A stretch of DNA of 64,000 bases from Methanobrevibacter sp. (GCF_030539665.1 NZ_JAUNXR010000001.1:350767-414766); one strand, 5' to 3'; shown: positions 7,626 to 17,246, numbered from the stretch's first letter. Notes: generated by a model from the letters alone, not told the origin. Numbers and translations: made by a program.

Positions 7626-8756
7626 ATGGCTGAAGAATTTTTTATTCAAGGAAATGAAGCATGTGCAAAAGGTGCTCTAAAAGCAGGTTGTAGATTATTT
7701 GCAGGTTATCCAATTACACCTTCTACTGAAGTGGCTGAAACTTTGGCTCGTGAACTTCCAAAAGTTGGAGGTTCCTTTATTCAAATGGAAGATGAGATTG
7801 CTTCTGCGGGAGCTATTATTGGTGGTTCCTGGGGTGGAAGCAAATCAATGACAGCTACATCAGGTCCAGGTTTATCATTGATGCAGGAAAATATTGGTTA
7901 TGCATTTATCTCAGAAACTCCAATCGTTATTGTTGATGTTCAGAGAGGTTCTCCTTCAACAGGTCAACCTACAATGGCCGCTCAAGGAGATATGATGCAA
8001 GCTCGCTGGGGTTCTCATGGGGATTATGAACCAATAGCTTTGTCTCCTTCCAGTGTTCAGGAATACTTTGATTTTACAATAAAGGCTTTTAATTTGGCTG
8101 AAGAGTATAGGACTCCTGTTTTCATAATGGCTGATGAAGTTGTAGGACACATGAGAGAAAAAATCATCGTTGAGGATGATATTGAGATTGTTCCAAGAAC
8201 AGAACCTGAAAAGTCTGACGATTATTTGCCGTACAAGCATGTTGAGGACGGTACAACACCAATGCCTGCATTTGGTCAAGGATTTGACATTCACGTAACC
8301 GGTCTTACTCATGACGAAAGAGGATATCCGGATACCAATGACCCTGAAACTCATGAAAGACTCGTAAAACGTCTTTGTAATAAGATTTTAAACAATAAGG
8401 ATAAAATCTGTGAAGTCGTATCTGAAGATTGTGGTGATGCGGATATTGTTGTGGTGTCTTATGGTGCTCCAGTAAGATCAATGATTACTGCTGTTAAAAA
8501 GGCACAGGAAGAAGGCAAAAAGGTTGGATATATTAAAATCAATACTCCATGGCCGTTCCCAGACACTCAAATTGCAGAATTAACTAAAAATGCAAGTGAC
8601 GTTATTGTTGTTGAAATGAATTTGGGTCAAATGTATTATGAAGTTGATAGAGTTGTTAAATGTCATGCTAATACTCATTTAATCGGTATAATCGGAGGAT
8701 TATTACCTACTCCTGAAGAAATATTAGCTAAAATTGAAGAAATAGGAGGAAACTAA
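7626..8756 (+). CDS. korA: 2-oxoglutarate:ferredoxin oxidoreductase, alpha subunit
   Basis: Catalytic subunit of 2-oxoglutarate synthase, which in methanogens carboxylates succinyl-CoA reductively to 2-oxoglutarate for glutamate synthesis. The 376-residue sequence begins with the KorA pattern EEFFIQGNEACAKGALKAGC and FAGYPITPSTEVAE, continues with MEDEIASAGAIIGGSWGG and TSGPGLSLMQENIGYA, and ends with the C-terminal domain (VVSYGAPVRSM, INTPWPFPD). ATG 7626 follows AGGTG; the GTG at 7617 is part of that Shine-Dalgarno. Twelve bases separate it from korD and one base from korB, so the genes are translationally coupled. Confidence 0.95.
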   Translation: MAEEFFIQGNEACAKGALKAGCRLFAGYPITPSTEVAETLARELPKVGGSFIQMEDEIASAGAIIGGSWGGSKSMTATSGPGLSLMQENIGYAFISETPIVIVDVQRGSPSTGQPTMAAQGDMMQARWGSHGDYEPIALSPSSVQEYFDFTIKAFNLAEEYRTPVFIMADEVVGHMREKIIVEDDIEIVPRTEPEKSDDYLPYKHVEDGTTPMPAFGQGFDIHVTGLTHDERGYPDTNDPETHERLVKRLCNKILNNKDKICEVVSEDCGDADIVVVSYGAPVRSMITAVKKAQEEGKKVGYIKINTPWPFPDTQIAELTKNASDVIVVEMNLGQMYYEVDRVVKCHANTHLIGIIGGLLPTPEEILAKIEEIGGN

Positions 8757-8757
8757 A

Positions 8758-9621
8758 ATGGCGGAAAATAGTCCTAATAAATTTATACCTTATTTAAGAG
8801 AAGACAGACTTCCTCATATCTTTTGTCCAGGTTGTGGGAATGGAAGTATTATGAATGCATTCCTTAAAGGTATGGAAAAGGCTGAAATGGATTTTGACAA
8901 TATAGCTATGGTTTCAGGTATTGGTTGTTCTTCAAGAATTCCTGGTTATATGGAATGCGATTCATTGCACACCACACACGGAAGAGCATTAAGCTTTGCA
9001 ACAGGTCTAAAGGTTTCCAATCCTGATTTGGACATTGTTGTATTTACCGGGGATGGGGATGCCGCTTCCATTGGTGGAAATCATTTAATTCATGCGGCTC
9101 GTAAAAACATTAATTTAACTGTAATCTGTATTAACAATAATATTTATGGAATGACTGGTGGTCAGATTAGTCCAACTTCCCCTAAAGGAAGTGTAGGAAC
9201 CACAGCACCTTATGGAACTGAAGATTATCCATTTAAATTAGCAGAGCTTGTAGCTGCTGCAGGTGCAACTTATTCTGCAAGATGGACTACAATCCAGGTT
9301 GATAATTTGGTAGGTTCCATTAAAAAAGCCCTTAAAAATCCAGGTTTTAGTTTTGTTGAAGTTGTATCACAATGTCCAACTTACTATGGCCGTAAAAATA
9401 AAGCACGTACTCCAACAGCTATGGCGGTTAATATGAAAATAAATACAATCTTCAAATCCCAGGCTGATAGGATGCGTGAAAAAGACTTAGAAGGTAAAAT
9501 TGTAGTTGGTGAATTTGCAGATAAACAGAGACCTGAATATACTGACAATATTCAAAAGTTAAGCGAAGAAAAATTCGGTGAAAAGACCCTTCGTTATTCT
9601 GCATATATGGATGATTTATAA
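8758..9621 (+). CDS. korB: 2-oxoglutarate:ferredoxin oxidoreductase, beta subunit
   Basis: Thiamine-pyrophosphate-binding subunit of 2-oxoglutarate synthase, 287 residues. The TPP/Mg motif starts at GDGD (98-101) and ends with the paired Asn in INNNIYGMTGGQ (about 125-136). Cys23 and Cys26 (FCPGCGNG) are in the position conserved in this family. Start ATG 8758 follows AGGAGG of the korA end. The subunit is followed 12 bases later by korC. Confidence 0.96.
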   Translation: MAENSPNKFIPYLREDRLPHIFCPGCGNGSIMNAFLKGMEKAEMDFDNIAMVSGIGCSSRIPGYMECDSLHTTHGRALSFATGLKVSNPDLDIVVFTGDGDAASIGGNHLIHAARKNINLTVICINNNIYGMTGGQISPTSPKGSVGTTAPYGTEDYPFKLAELVAAAGATYSARWTTIQVDNLVGSIKKALKNPGFSFVEVVSQCPTYYGRKNKARTPTAMAVNMKINTIFKSQADRMREKDLEGKIVVGEFADKQRPEYTDNIQKLSEEKFGEKTLRYSAYMDDL

Positions 9622-9633
9622 GAGGGAGATATT

Positions 9634-10179
9634 ATGAGAAAAGAAATTAGAATTGGTGGATTTGGAGGTCAAGGAGTAATCATGGCTGGTATTATCATTG
9701 GTAAGGCAGCATCACTTTTTGATGATAATGAAGCAGTTCAAACTCAATCTTACGGTCCTGAAGCTCGTGGAGGAGCTTCCAAATGTGAAGTTGTTATCAG
9801 TGACGAAAAAATCGATTATCCAAAAGTACAAAGTCCAGATATCTTGGTTGCAATGTCAAATGAGGCTTTAATCAAATATATAGTTGATTTAAAAGATAAC
9901 GGAACTTTGATTGTTGATCCTGGAACAACCGATGTTGAAGACGTACGCGAATACATTGACGCTCATAATATTAAAGTTTATGAAGCTCCTGCAACTAAAA
10001 CTGCAGTAGATGATATTGGTCTTAAAATCGTAGCCAATATTGTTATGGTAGGAGCAATTACAAAAATAACCGAAATCATATCTCCTGAAGCAGCTAAAGA
10101 AGCAATTTTAGACAGTGTTCCTCGTGGAACTGAAGATAAAAACATTGCTGCATTTGAAGCAGGATATGATTTGGTGTGA
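9634..10179 (+). CDS. korC: 2-oxoglutarate:ferredoxin oxidoreductase, gamma subunit
   Basis: Gamma subunit of 2-oxoglutarate synthase, 181 residues. The glycine-rich start RIGGFGGQGVIMAG and the segment TQSYGPEARGGASKCEVVIS are diagnostic for the gamma domain of the 2-oxoacid:ferredoxin oxidoreductase superfamily. Shine-Dalgarno GAGGGAG lies just before ATG 9634. It is the last kor subunit gene and sucC follows after 12 bases. Confidence 0.95.
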   Translation: MRKEIRIGGFGGQGVIMAGIIIGKAASLFDDNEAVQTQSYGPEARGGASKCEVVISDEKIDYPKVQSPDILVAMSNEALIKYIVDLKDNGTLIVDPGTTDVEDVREYIDAHNIKVYEAPATKTAVDDIGLKIVANIVMVGAITKITEIISPEAAKEAILDSVPRGTEDKNIAAFEAGYDLV

Positions 10180-10191
10180 TGAGGTAATATA

Positions 10192-11298
10192 ATGAAGTTT
10201 TTTGAACATGTAGGGAAGAAAATATTTAAAAAAGAAGGAATTAATATTTTGGAAGGACATGTTGCATATTCTCCAGAAGAGGCTACCTCAATCGTATCTG
10301 AAATGGATGAACCAGTAGCTATTAAAGCTCAAGTTCTTGTTGGAGGACGTGGAAAAGCAGGTGGAGTTAAATTTGCAGATGATCCGGGTGAAGCTTATAA
10401 AGCAGCTGATGAAATTCTTGGAATGACAATTAAGGGCGAAAAAGTAGCTCACCTTTTAATTGAAGAAAAAGCAGACATCTTAAATGAATTTTTCATAAGT
10501 GTTTCCATTGATAGGGCCGCAAAAAGACCTGTAATCATGGCTAGTGCTGAAGGTGGGGTCGAAATTGAAAATTTAGCTAAAACCAATCCTGAAAAAATTA
10601 TCAAATATCGTCCTAATCCTTTAATTGAATTTTTACCGTATGAGGCTCGTGAAATAGCTCGTAAAATGGGTGTAAGTTCTGAGTTAATTTCACCAATTGG
10701 TGATGTTATTTGGAAACTTTACAACATATTCGAGAAATACGATGCGGAAATCGCTGAAATCAATCCGTTGGTATTAACTCCTGACGGACTAATAGCTGCT
10801 GATGCAAAACTCGAAATCGAAAATGATGCTTTATTTAGACATCAGGACTTAGTCGAACTCTTAAAATATAAGAAAAAAGGAGTGGACTTTGTAAAGCTTG
10901 ATGGTGATATTGCAGTTATTGGAAATGGTGCAGGATTGACCCTTACCGGAATGGACATGATCAAACTCAATGGTGGAGAACCTGCTACATTTTTGGATAT
11001 TGGTGGTGGAGCATCCGATCAAACTATTTTGCAAGCTTTAAACATTGTTTTAAACTATGATCCGGTTAAAGTAGTATTTTTAAATGTTTTAGGTGGTATT
11101 ACTAAAGCCGATGATGTTGCAAGAGGAGTAATAAAAGCTTTAGAAAAATCCAAACGCAATGTAGATATTGTTATTAGATTAACAGGAACTAATGAGGAAG
11201 AAGGTCAAAAACTTTTAGAAGAAGCAGGAATTCCTTATGAAGTGTCTATGGAAGAAGCTGCTAAAAAGGCTGTTGAATTATGTAACAGCTTAAAATAA
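10192..11298 (+). CDS. sucC: Succinyl-CoA synthetase (ADP-forming) beta subunit
   Basis: ATP-grasp subunit that activates succinate to succinyl-CoA, the substrate of the upstream Kor enzyme, in the reductive branch to 2-oxoglutarate. The 368-residue protein shows the nucleotide-binding VLVGGRGKAGGVKFADD and LIEEK segments, AEINPLVLTPDG as metal-binding region, and GNGAGLTLTGMDMIKLNGG plus LDIGGGAS in the C-terminal CoA-ligase half. The alpha subunit (sucD) is not in the window. Downstream the T-rich stretch 11299-11327 may end transcription of the operon. Confidence 0.95.
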   Translation: MKFFEHVGKKIFKKEGINILEGHVAYSPEEATSIVSEMDEPVAIKAQVLVGGRGKAGGVKFADDPGEAYKAADEILGMTIKGEKVAHLLIEEKADILNEFFISVSIDRAAKRPVIMASAEGGVEIENLAKTNPEKIIKYRPNPLIEFLPYEAREIARKMGVSSELISPIGDVIWKLYNIFEKYDAEIAEINPLVLTPDGLIAADAKLEIENDALFRHQDLVELLKYKKKGVDFVKLDGDIAVIGNGAGLTLTGMDMIKLNGGEPATFLDIGGGASDQTILQALNIVLNYDPVKVVFLNVLGGITKADDVARGVIKALEKSKRNVDIVIRLTGTNEEEGQKLLEEAGIPYEVSMEEAAKKAVELCNSLK

Positions 11299-11337
11299 AT
11301 TCTTTCCTCTTTTTCTCTTATTTTTTTGGTGATTTTT

Positions 11338-12000
11338 ATGAAATTTTATGCCATTAATGGCAGTAAACGTGATGATGGAAATACTTCACAGCTACTTAAA
11401 AAGGCTCTTGAAGGTGTTAAGAAAGTAATTCCTGATGCTGAAGTTGAATATATTAATCTCTATGAAGTTCCATTTAATGGATGTAAAAGCTGTTTTGCAT
11501 GTAAAAAATTAAACGGAAAACATTATGGGAAATGCGTTTATAAGGATGATTTTAAGCCGATTTTAGAAAAAATAGTTCAAGCCGATGGCCTTATTTTTGG
11601 TTCTCCAGTATACTTTGGTGATGTTACTGGAAATATGAGATGTCTTTTAGAGAGATTATGCTTCCCATTTTTGGTTTATGATAAGGAAACCGATAGTTTG
11701 GCTCCAAAAAGAATGCCTACTGCTTTCATATATACCATGAATGTAAATGAAGAGTTGGCTGATGCAATGGGTTATAATCATTTTATTGATAATAACACAA
11801 TGGTCTTTGAAATGACCTTTACAAAGCCTTACAACTTATGCTCTTATGATACCTATCAATTTTCAGATTATTCCAAGTATAAATCTGACTTATTTGATGA
11901 GAAACACAAGGCAGAAGTTCGTGAAACCCAATTTCCAAAAGATATGGAGCAAGCATTTGAAATAGGGTCTAAAATAGCTAGGGATGCTATTAAAGAATAA
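11338..12000 (+). CDS. NAD(P)H-dependent FMN reductase / iron-sulfur flavoprotein-like protein
   Basis: A 220-residue flavodoxin-fold protein: INGSKRDDGNTSQLLKKAL binds the FMN phosphate, and FGSPVYFGDVTGNMRCLLER is the second FMN loop. Between them lies NGCKSCFACKKLNGKHYGKC, a cysteine group (Cx2Cx2Cx10C) like the compact cluster motif of methanogen iron-sulfur flavoproteins (Isf), although the last spacing is longer than usual. A role in electron transfer or oxidant detoxification is plausible. The frame extends back to TTG 11326 and GTG 11329, but GGTGAT there is the Shine-Dalgarno for ATG 11338. It follows sucC by 39 bases and may have its own promoter. Confidence 0.85.
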   Translation: MKFYAINGSKRDDGNTSQLLKKALEGVKKVIPDAEVEYINLYEVPFNGCKSCFACKKLNGKHYGKCVYKDDFKPILEKIVQADGLIFGSPVYFGDVTGNMRCLLERLCFPFLVYDKETDSLAPKRMPTAFIYTMNVNEELADAMGYNHFIDNNTMVFEMTFTKPYNLCSYDTYQFSDYSKYKSDLFDEKHKAEVRETQFPKDMEQAFEIGSKIARDAIKE

Positions 12001-12097
12001 CATCTCTAACCTAATTCTTTTTTTAAATTTTCATTTAAAGTTTTTTATTAATAATTTTAAAAGAAAAAAAGAATAAATTGCAAGTTCACCAAATGGT

Positions 12098-13012
12098 TCA
12101 TTGCAATAAAACGACTCTGCTAACTTCTGAATCGTTCACTATTTTTTTATCACAGTATTTGCCGATTTCTTCTGCAAATCTGGCCACTTCATCAAATGTT
12201 GGCATGTTGTCTAATGTTAGCCTTTCCCTTGATGAGCCAACACACATGTAGGCCTTTATTTCAACAAAGTCAGGGTCTGCCTTTTTGATAAGTTCAGCAT
12301 ATTCTTCAGGACTTTCCATGTTTCTTCCCTTAACCACAGTTGTCCTTATGCATGTTCTTGAGTTAAAACTTGATAAGGTTTCAAGAGATTCATTTAAATT
12401 CTCCCAACCGTTGTTTATCTTAGGATTGCAAACCTGATTGTATAATTTCTTTGTAGGTGCATCTAAGGAGAGGTATAGCTGGTAAGGGTCCTCTTCAAGA
12501 TTCTTTAACTTGTCCACGCACTGGCCGTTGCTAACAACAAAAGTGGTAAAATTGCGCCTATTAAATTCGGCCAACAGTTCATCAATTTCCGGATACATCA
12601 TAGGTTCTCCAGCAAGGGAAATGGCCGCATTTGTAGGGGTTTTTGATTCTAGCAACTTTTCCTTGTTGGCTTTATCATTGCCTCCAAAACCGCAAAGAAG
12701 ATTGTTCTGGGCTTTGATCGCCCCATCTATTATTGTTTTCGGATCATCATATTCCCCAATCCAATCAGTTTCAGTATAGCTCAAGTCCCTCCAGCAGAAT
12801 ACACATTCCTGCTGACAGCTGCTTACTGAAGGGGACATCTGAAGGCATCTGTGACTTTCAATGCCATAGAATTTTTCCTTATAACAAACTCCCCTGTCCA
12901 AGATGCTCTGTCTTGTCCAGTGGCAGATTTTTGCAGCTGCATGGCCATGTTCGCCTACAAAACGGTAACCGCTCTTTTCCAATTTTTGCTGTTGTTCTTT
13001 AGTTAATGACAT
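12098..13012 (-). CDS. taw1: tRNA 4-demethylwyosine synthase (Taw1/TYW1), radical SAM
   Basis: Converts N1-methylguanosine-37 of tRNA-Phe plus pyruvate into 4-demethylwyosine, the tricyclic core of wyosine bases. In the 304 residues the radical-SAM cluster cysteines are Cys66, Cys70 and Cys73 (CxxxCxxC), and Cys30, Cys43 and Cys56 have the exact 13-residue spacing of the second [4Fe-4S] cluster of Methanocaldococcus TYW1. It lacks the flavodoxin domain of the eukaryotic enzyme, as is normal in archaea. The gene is divergent from tpiA, with 120 bases between them. Confidence 0.95.
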   Translation of the reverse strand: MSLTKEQQQKLEKSGYRFVGEHGHAAAKICHWTRQSILDRGVCYKEKFYGIESHRCLQMSPSVSSCQQECVFCWRDLSYTETDWIGEYDDPKTIIDGAIKAQNNLLCGFGGNDKANKEKLLESKTPTNAAISLAGEPMMYPEIDELLAEFNRRNFTTFVVSNGQCVDKLKNLEEDPYQLYLSLDAPTKKLYNQVCNPKINNGWENLNESLETLSSFNSRTCIRTTVVKGRNMESPEEYAELIKKADPDFVEIKAYMCVGSSRERLTLDNMPTFDEVARFAEEIGKYCDKKIVNDSEVSRVVLLQ

Positions 13013-13132
13013 AATTAATATTTATTTAAGAATTTTCATTGATTTAAATATTTTGAGAAAAAACCATCCTATAAATTTAAATGATTTCGTTAATAAATAT
13101 ATAATCATATTAATTTATCTCGAGGAATTAAA

Positions 13133-13801
13133 TTGAATACTCCAATAGTGATTTTAAATTTTAAAACTTATATTGAGTCTAGCGGTTTAAACGCTTTAAA
13201 CCTAGCAAAAGACCTTGAATCAGCTGGTGAAGAAACCGGTATTAACATGGTTGCCGCACCTCAGGCTGCAGACATTTATAGAATTAAACAAGAAACTTCC
13301 ATACCTATTTTTGCACAGAACATTGATGCCATAACTCCTGGAGGCCATACAGGACATGATCTGATTGAAACTTTAATCGAGGCGGGTGCATCTGGAAGTT
13401 TAATAAACCATTCTGAAAAAAGAATGAAATTGGCGGATATCGAAAATGTTATAGAATTAACTAAGGAAAAAGGTATTCTATCCTGTCTCTGTACAAACAA
13501 TATTAATACAAGTAAGGCAGCGGCTACTTTGGCTCCTGATTATTTGGCAGTGGAACCTCCTGAACTCATAGGTTCAGGAATTCCTGTTTCACAAGCACAA
13601 CCTGAAGTAGTGGAAGATACAGTAAAAGAAGTTAAAGCGATTAATAAAGACATTAAAGTTTTATGCGGTGCTGGAATATCTACCGGAGAGGATATGGCTG
13701 CAGCTATCGAACTTGGTGCTGAAGGTGTATTGCTTGCATCTGGAATTATTAAGGCAGACAGTCCAAAAGAAGCTTTAATTGATCTTGTTAGTAAAATATA
13801 A
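13133..13801 (+). CDS. tpiA: Triosephosphate isomerase
   Basis: Interconverts glyceraldehyde-3-phosphate and dihydroxyacetone phosphate in gluconeogenesis and glycolysis. At 222 residues it is the short archaeal tetrameric type. Catalytic residues are visible: Lys in NFKTY near the start, His in INHSEKRM, and Glu in AVEPPELIG; CGAGIS is part of the phosphate-binding end. The start is TTG at 13133, with GAGGAA about 10 bases upstream; no nearby ATG would keep the N-terminal strand. Pgk follows 15 bases later, so the two glycolytic genes are probably cotranscribed. Confidence 0.94.
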   Translation: MNTPIVILNFKTYIESSGLNALNLAKDLESAGEETGINMVAAPQAADIYRIKQETSIPIFAQNIDAITPGGHTGHDLIETLIEAGASGSLINHSEKRMKLADIENVIELTKEKGILSCLCTNNINTSKAAATLAPDYLAVEPPELIGSGIPVSQAQPEVVEDTVKEVKAINKDIKVLCGAGISTGEDMAAAIELGAEGVLLASGIIKADSPKEALIDLVSKI

Positions 13802-13816
13802 ATCTCGAGTGAGAAG

Positions 13817-15046
13817 ATGTCTAAGGAATTTAATACTATTGATGATTTTAATATAGAGGATAAAACCGTACTTGTAAGAATTGATATTAACTCTCCAGTT
13901 GATCCGGACAACGGTCTTATTTTAGATGACACCAGATTAAGATTGCATTCAGAAACCATAAGGGAATTGTCTAAAAAGGGAGCGAAAGTTGTTATTTTAG
14001 CTCACCAAAGCCGTCCTGGTAAAAACGATTTCACCACCTTGGATCAGCATGCTAAAGAATTGTCTAAAATATTAAATTTGAAAGTTCAATATACTGATGC
14101 TTTATTCTCAAACTCTGCAAAGGAAGCTATTGCTAATTTATATCCTGGAGATATTCTTTTGCTTGAAAATGCACGTTTCTTTTCTGAAGAATCCCTTTCA
14201 CGTTCTCCAGAGGAGCAATCCAGAACAATCCTTGTTCGTGAATTAACTCCTTACATTGACTTGTTCGTCAACGATGCATTTGCAGCAGCTCACAGATCAC
14301 AAACATCCCTTGTTGGTTTCACAATCAATACTCCGTCTGCAGCAGGTAGGGTAATGGAGAAGGAATTGACTGTTATTCAAAATGCTTTGGACAATGTTGA
14401 ACATCCTTGTATTTTCTTGCTTGGTGGAATGAAGCCCGATGATTCCATTGATGTTATGGGCAACGTTTTAGGCAATGGAACTGCAGACAAGGTTCTTACT
14501 ACAGGTATTGTAGCCAATATTGTTTTATGGGCTGCAGGTCATGATATCAACGATGTTAATAGGGCATTTATTGAAGCAAGAGGATATGCAGACATGGTTG
14601 AAAAGGCCAAAGAGCTTTTAGACAAGTATGGTGATGACAGGGTTGTATATCCTAGCGACGTAGCTATTGAAAAGGATGGGGAGAGAGTTGATGTGGGAAT
14701 TGATGAAATTCCTAATAATTCAATTTTTGATATTGGAGTCAACACAATCAGGGAATATGCAAAAATCATAAGGGAGGCTGAAATGGTATTTGCAAACGGT
14801 CCTGCAGGAGTATTTGAAAACCCTGATTTTGCAATGGGTACTGAGGATTTAATCAATGCTATCGCTTCTTCAAAAGCATTTTCTGTTATTGGAGGAGGTC
14901 ATATTGCAGCCGCTACAAATGGTGCCGGTCTTGCTGATGAGATGGATCATGTAAGTAGCGGTGGAGGTGCTTGTATCAGTATGCTTGCAGGCAAACCTTT
15001 GGCTGCTGTAGAAGCACTTAAAAAAAGTAAAAAGATGGAAGATTAA
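13817..15046 (+). CDS. pgk: Phosphoglycerate kinase
   Basis: Transfers phosphate between 1,3-bisphosphoglycerate and ADP. The 409-residue sequence shows the N-terminal KTVLVRIDINSPVD motif, the substrate-binding ILAHQSRPG and LLLENARFFSEE, FVNDAFAAAHRSQTS, and the nucleotide-binding glycine-rich end SVIGGGHIAAATNGAG. ATG 13817 follows GTGAGAAG. It is paired with tpiA upstream and ends three bases before the convergent thiE. Confidence 0.96.
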   Translation: MSKEFNTIDDFNIEDKTVLVRIDINSPVDPDNGLILDDTRLRLHSETIRELSKKGAKVVILAHQSRPGKNDFTTLDQHAKELSKILNLKVQYTDALFSNSAKEAIANLYPGDILLLENARFFSEESLSRSPEEQSRTILVRELTPYIDLFVNDAFAAAHRSQTSLVGFTINTPSAAGRVMEKELTVIQNALDNVEHPCIFLLGGMKPDDSIDVMGNVLGNGTADKVLTTGIVANIVLWAAGHDINDVNRAFIEARGYADMVEKAKELLDKYGDDRVVYPSDVAIEKDGERVDVGIDEIPNNSIFDIGVNTIREYAKIIREAEMVFANGPAGVFENPDFAMGTEDLINAIASSKAFSVIGGGHIAAATNGAGLADEMDHVSSGGGACISMLAGKPLAAVEALKKSKKMED

Positions 15047-15048
15047 AT

Positions 15049-15684
15049 TTAATCTTCATTAATTATATTTTTTGAAATTTCTAATAATTTTTCAGACGCT
15101 TTTTTTGGATTTTCCGCATTCATGATTGCAGACACGACACATAATCCAGCTATGTCCGTACCTGCTAAGTTCATTGCATTTTCTAGGTTTATCCCACCGA
15201 TGGCCACTATTGGAATGTCTACGGAATCTGCAATGTCGTTTAGCATTTCCTTTGGCACGTGATTTGCATTCTTCTTTGTTTTTGTTGGATATACTGCACC
15301 GCACCCCAGATAGTCTGCTCCATCTTCTTGTGCTTTTTTTGCTTCGGCTATGCTATGTGCTGAAACCCCTATGATTTTTTCATTGCCAATCATTTCACGT
15401 GCAATATTGCATGGCATGTCGCTTTGCCCAATATGGATTCCTGCACAATCGATTGCTAGCATTATATCAATTCTATCATTGATTATTAGAGGCACATCGT
15501 ATTTGTCTGTAATTTCCTTAACCTTAACTGCAATATTATAGAAGTCTCCAGTATCTTTATCTTTTTCGCGCAGTTGGACTATAGTAACTCCGCCCTTAAG
15601 GGATTCTTCTATGGTATTTAAAAATTTGTCCTCATCTTCAAGAGGATTTGTAACCAGATACAATTCTAAATCTGAAGTGTTCAT
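15049..15684 (-). CDS. thiE: Thiamine-phosphate synthase
   Basis: Condenses hydroxymethylpyrimidine diphosphate with thiazole phosphate to give thiamine phosphate. The 211-residue TIM-barrel protein has VQLREKDKDTGDFY (pyrophosphate binding), LIINDRIDIMLAID, GIHIGQSDMP, IGVSAHSIAEAKKA, DYLGCGAVYPTKTK and a C-terminal AIGGI phosphate-binding loop. ATG 15684 overlaps the thiM stop by four bases (ATGA), with GTGAT as Shine-Dalgarno, so the pair is translationally coupled. TPP is needed by KorB encoded in this window. Confidence 0.95.
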   Translation of the reverse strand: MNTSDLELYLVTNPLEDEDKFLNTIEESLKGGVTIVQLREKDKDTGDFYNIAVKVKEITDKYDVPLIINDRIDIMLAIDCAGIHIGQSDMPCNIAREMIGNEKIIGVSAHSIAEAKKAQEDGADYLGCGAVYPTKTKKNANHVPKEMLNDIADSVDIPIVAIGGINLENAMNLAGTDIAGLCVVSAIMNAENPKKASEKLLEISKNIINED

Positions 15685-16544
15685 AAAATCACAAAGTTTT
15701 CATTGTCTATCAGGTCTTCTGCATTGGCCTTTGAGAGGTAATCAATTAAAAATGCCCTGAATGAACCAGTACCTAAATCAAGCTCATCAACCTTTTTCCT
15801 TGCATGTTCTCCAGCTATTGTCATGATTAGGCTAGCAATCAAAGTGCCCATAAATGGGTCGCTTCCCCCTATGCAGGTTCCAACTATGGAAGTTAACATG
15901 CATCCGCTTCCTGTAATCAATGGCATCATTTCGTCTCCATTGAAGATTGCTAAGGTAGTTTCCCCATCTGAAAGAATATCAATCTCTCCACTGGCCAATA
16001 TGACTGTATTTAACTCATTGGCAAGAGTTTTGATAATTTCTCCGTTTGCTTCAAGGTTATCTTTTGTTACAATATCATCCAAACAAACGTCAACACCTTT
16101 AACCATGTTTGAATTGTCTATAACACCGACTAAATTGGCTATTGCTTTGATTTCACTCATGTTTCCACGTATTGCAGCCACGTCATTTTCAAGCAAGTCC
16201 AATATTATTTTGCTTCTTAGTTCTCCTACTCCGACTCCTACAGGATCAATCACTACTGGTGTATTTGTTTCATTTGCATGTGCACTGGCAATATTCATTG
16301 CTTTCACTTGATTTTCTGTTGTATTTCCTATATTTATAACAACCACATCTGCTATTTCAACAAAATCTTTTACTTCTTTCGGTTCATCCGCCATTGCTGG
16401 TGAACCTCCAATTGCCAGAACAGCGTTAGCACAATCATTGATCGTTACGGTATTTGTCAAACAATGTGTTAAAGGATTTTTTTCCTGAATTTCTCTTAAA
16501 GTTTTTGGGATTTCTTCCAGAATCTTATCTTTTTTATTTATCAT
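15681..16544 (-). CDS. thiM: Hydroxyethylthiazole kinase
   Basis: Phosphorylates 4-methyl-5-hydroxyethylthiazole in thiamine salvage. The family motifs are clear: PLTHCLTNTVTINDCANAVL, GGSPAMADEPKE, VIDPVGVG and the ATP-binding GSGCMLTSIVGTC. The frame extends upstream to 16577, but ATG 16544 starts at the normal place (MINKKDKILEEIP) and gives 287 residues; the extra 11 residues would come from the promoter region. No Shine-Dalgarno is obvious. It forms an operon with thiE; no TPP riboswitch was seen upstream. Confidence 0.93.
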   Translation of the reverse strand: MINKKDKILEEIPKTLREIQEKNPLTHCLTNTVTINDCANAVLAIGGSPAMADEPKEVKDFVEIADVVVINIGNTTENQVKAMNIASAHANETNTPVVIDPVGVGVGELRSKIILDLLENDVAAIRGNMSEIKAIANLVGVIDNSNMVKGVDVCLDDIVTKDNLEANGEIIKTLANELNTVILASGEIDILSDGETTLAIFNGDEMMPLITGSGCMLTSIVGTCIGGSDPFMGTLIASLIMTIAGEHARKKVDELDLGTGSFRAFLIDYLSKANAEDLIDNENFVIL

Positions 16545-16718
16545 AATTAATAATGATATTTTATTATATTTAAACATATTCTTTGAACATTTTTTAATTT
16601 TAACTAATTTTTTTCATCATTTTTAAAAATTTAAGGAGTTTATATGGCAATTTATTTGATTTTTAGTGATTATATAATATTTTTTTTAGTTTATTAGTTT
16701 TTTTAGACCATCGTAAAG

Positions 16719-16727
16719 TATTTAAAT
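16719..16727 (+). promoter_or_regulatory. TATA box of tRNA-Thr
   Basis: TATTTAAAT preceded by a purine-rich GTAAAG BRE-like element lies about 43 bases before the mature tRNA-Thr gene, the usual distance for archaeal tRNA promoters. Confidence 0.5.
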
Positions 16728-16769
16728 GATATTACATAGATATTTATTTGTTGTAGTATTTTTATGAGT

Positions 16770-16843
<74 letters not shown>

Positions 16844-16900
16844 TTTAAGTTTTTAATAAAAAACTTGATTTCATCGTAATTTATATTGTTAATAGAAAGC

Positions 16901-16908
16901 TTTATATA
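16901..16908 (+). promoter_or_regulatory. TATA box of tRNA-Pro
   Basis: TTTATATA preceded by GAAAGC (16895-16900) is a near-consensus archaeal BRE-TATA promoter, 53 bases before the mature tRNA-Pro. Each tRNA in this cluster seems able to have its own promoter. Confidence 0.65.
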
Positions 16909-16961
16909 CTATTGAATATAGATTATTAAAAGTATGATATTATCATACAATCAATTGTAAT

Positions 16962-17036
<75 letters not shown>

Positions 17037-17042
17037 TCTTGT

Positions 17043-17116
<74 letters not shown>

Positions 17117-17167
17117 TTTTGTTATGAATTTGTAATTTTCATATTTAAATGTTGGAATATAGAAACA

Positions 17168-17175
17168 TTTATATA
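17168..17175 (+). promoter_or_regulatory. Candidate TATA box for tRNA-Asp
   Basis: TTTATATA preceded by AGAAACA (17161-17167) resembles a strong archaeal promoter. It lies 73 bases before tRNA-Asp, somewhat far, so the precursor would have a long 5' leader. Confidence 0.5.
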
Positions 17176-17246
17176 TGATTATTTACAGACTTTATAATAT
17201 CCTTTATATTTAATTTTAAATTAAATATAAGTCATAAGTTAAATAT

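Noticed and set aside
7956-8354. 132-codon minus-strand frame inside korA
   Set aside because: korA is a certain gene with strong motifs; the opposite frame has no ribosome-binding site or recognisable content.
13120-13815. Shared CTCGAG before tpiA and pgk
   Set aside because: Six bases only, at different distances from the starts; most likely coincidence.
15823-16311. 162-codon plus-strand frame opposite thiM
   Set aside because: Antisense of a clear thiM sequence; no start signal.
15685-16769. TPP riboswitch upstream of thiM
   Set aside because: No CUGAGA/ACCUGA-type core was found in the 225 bases before the gene.
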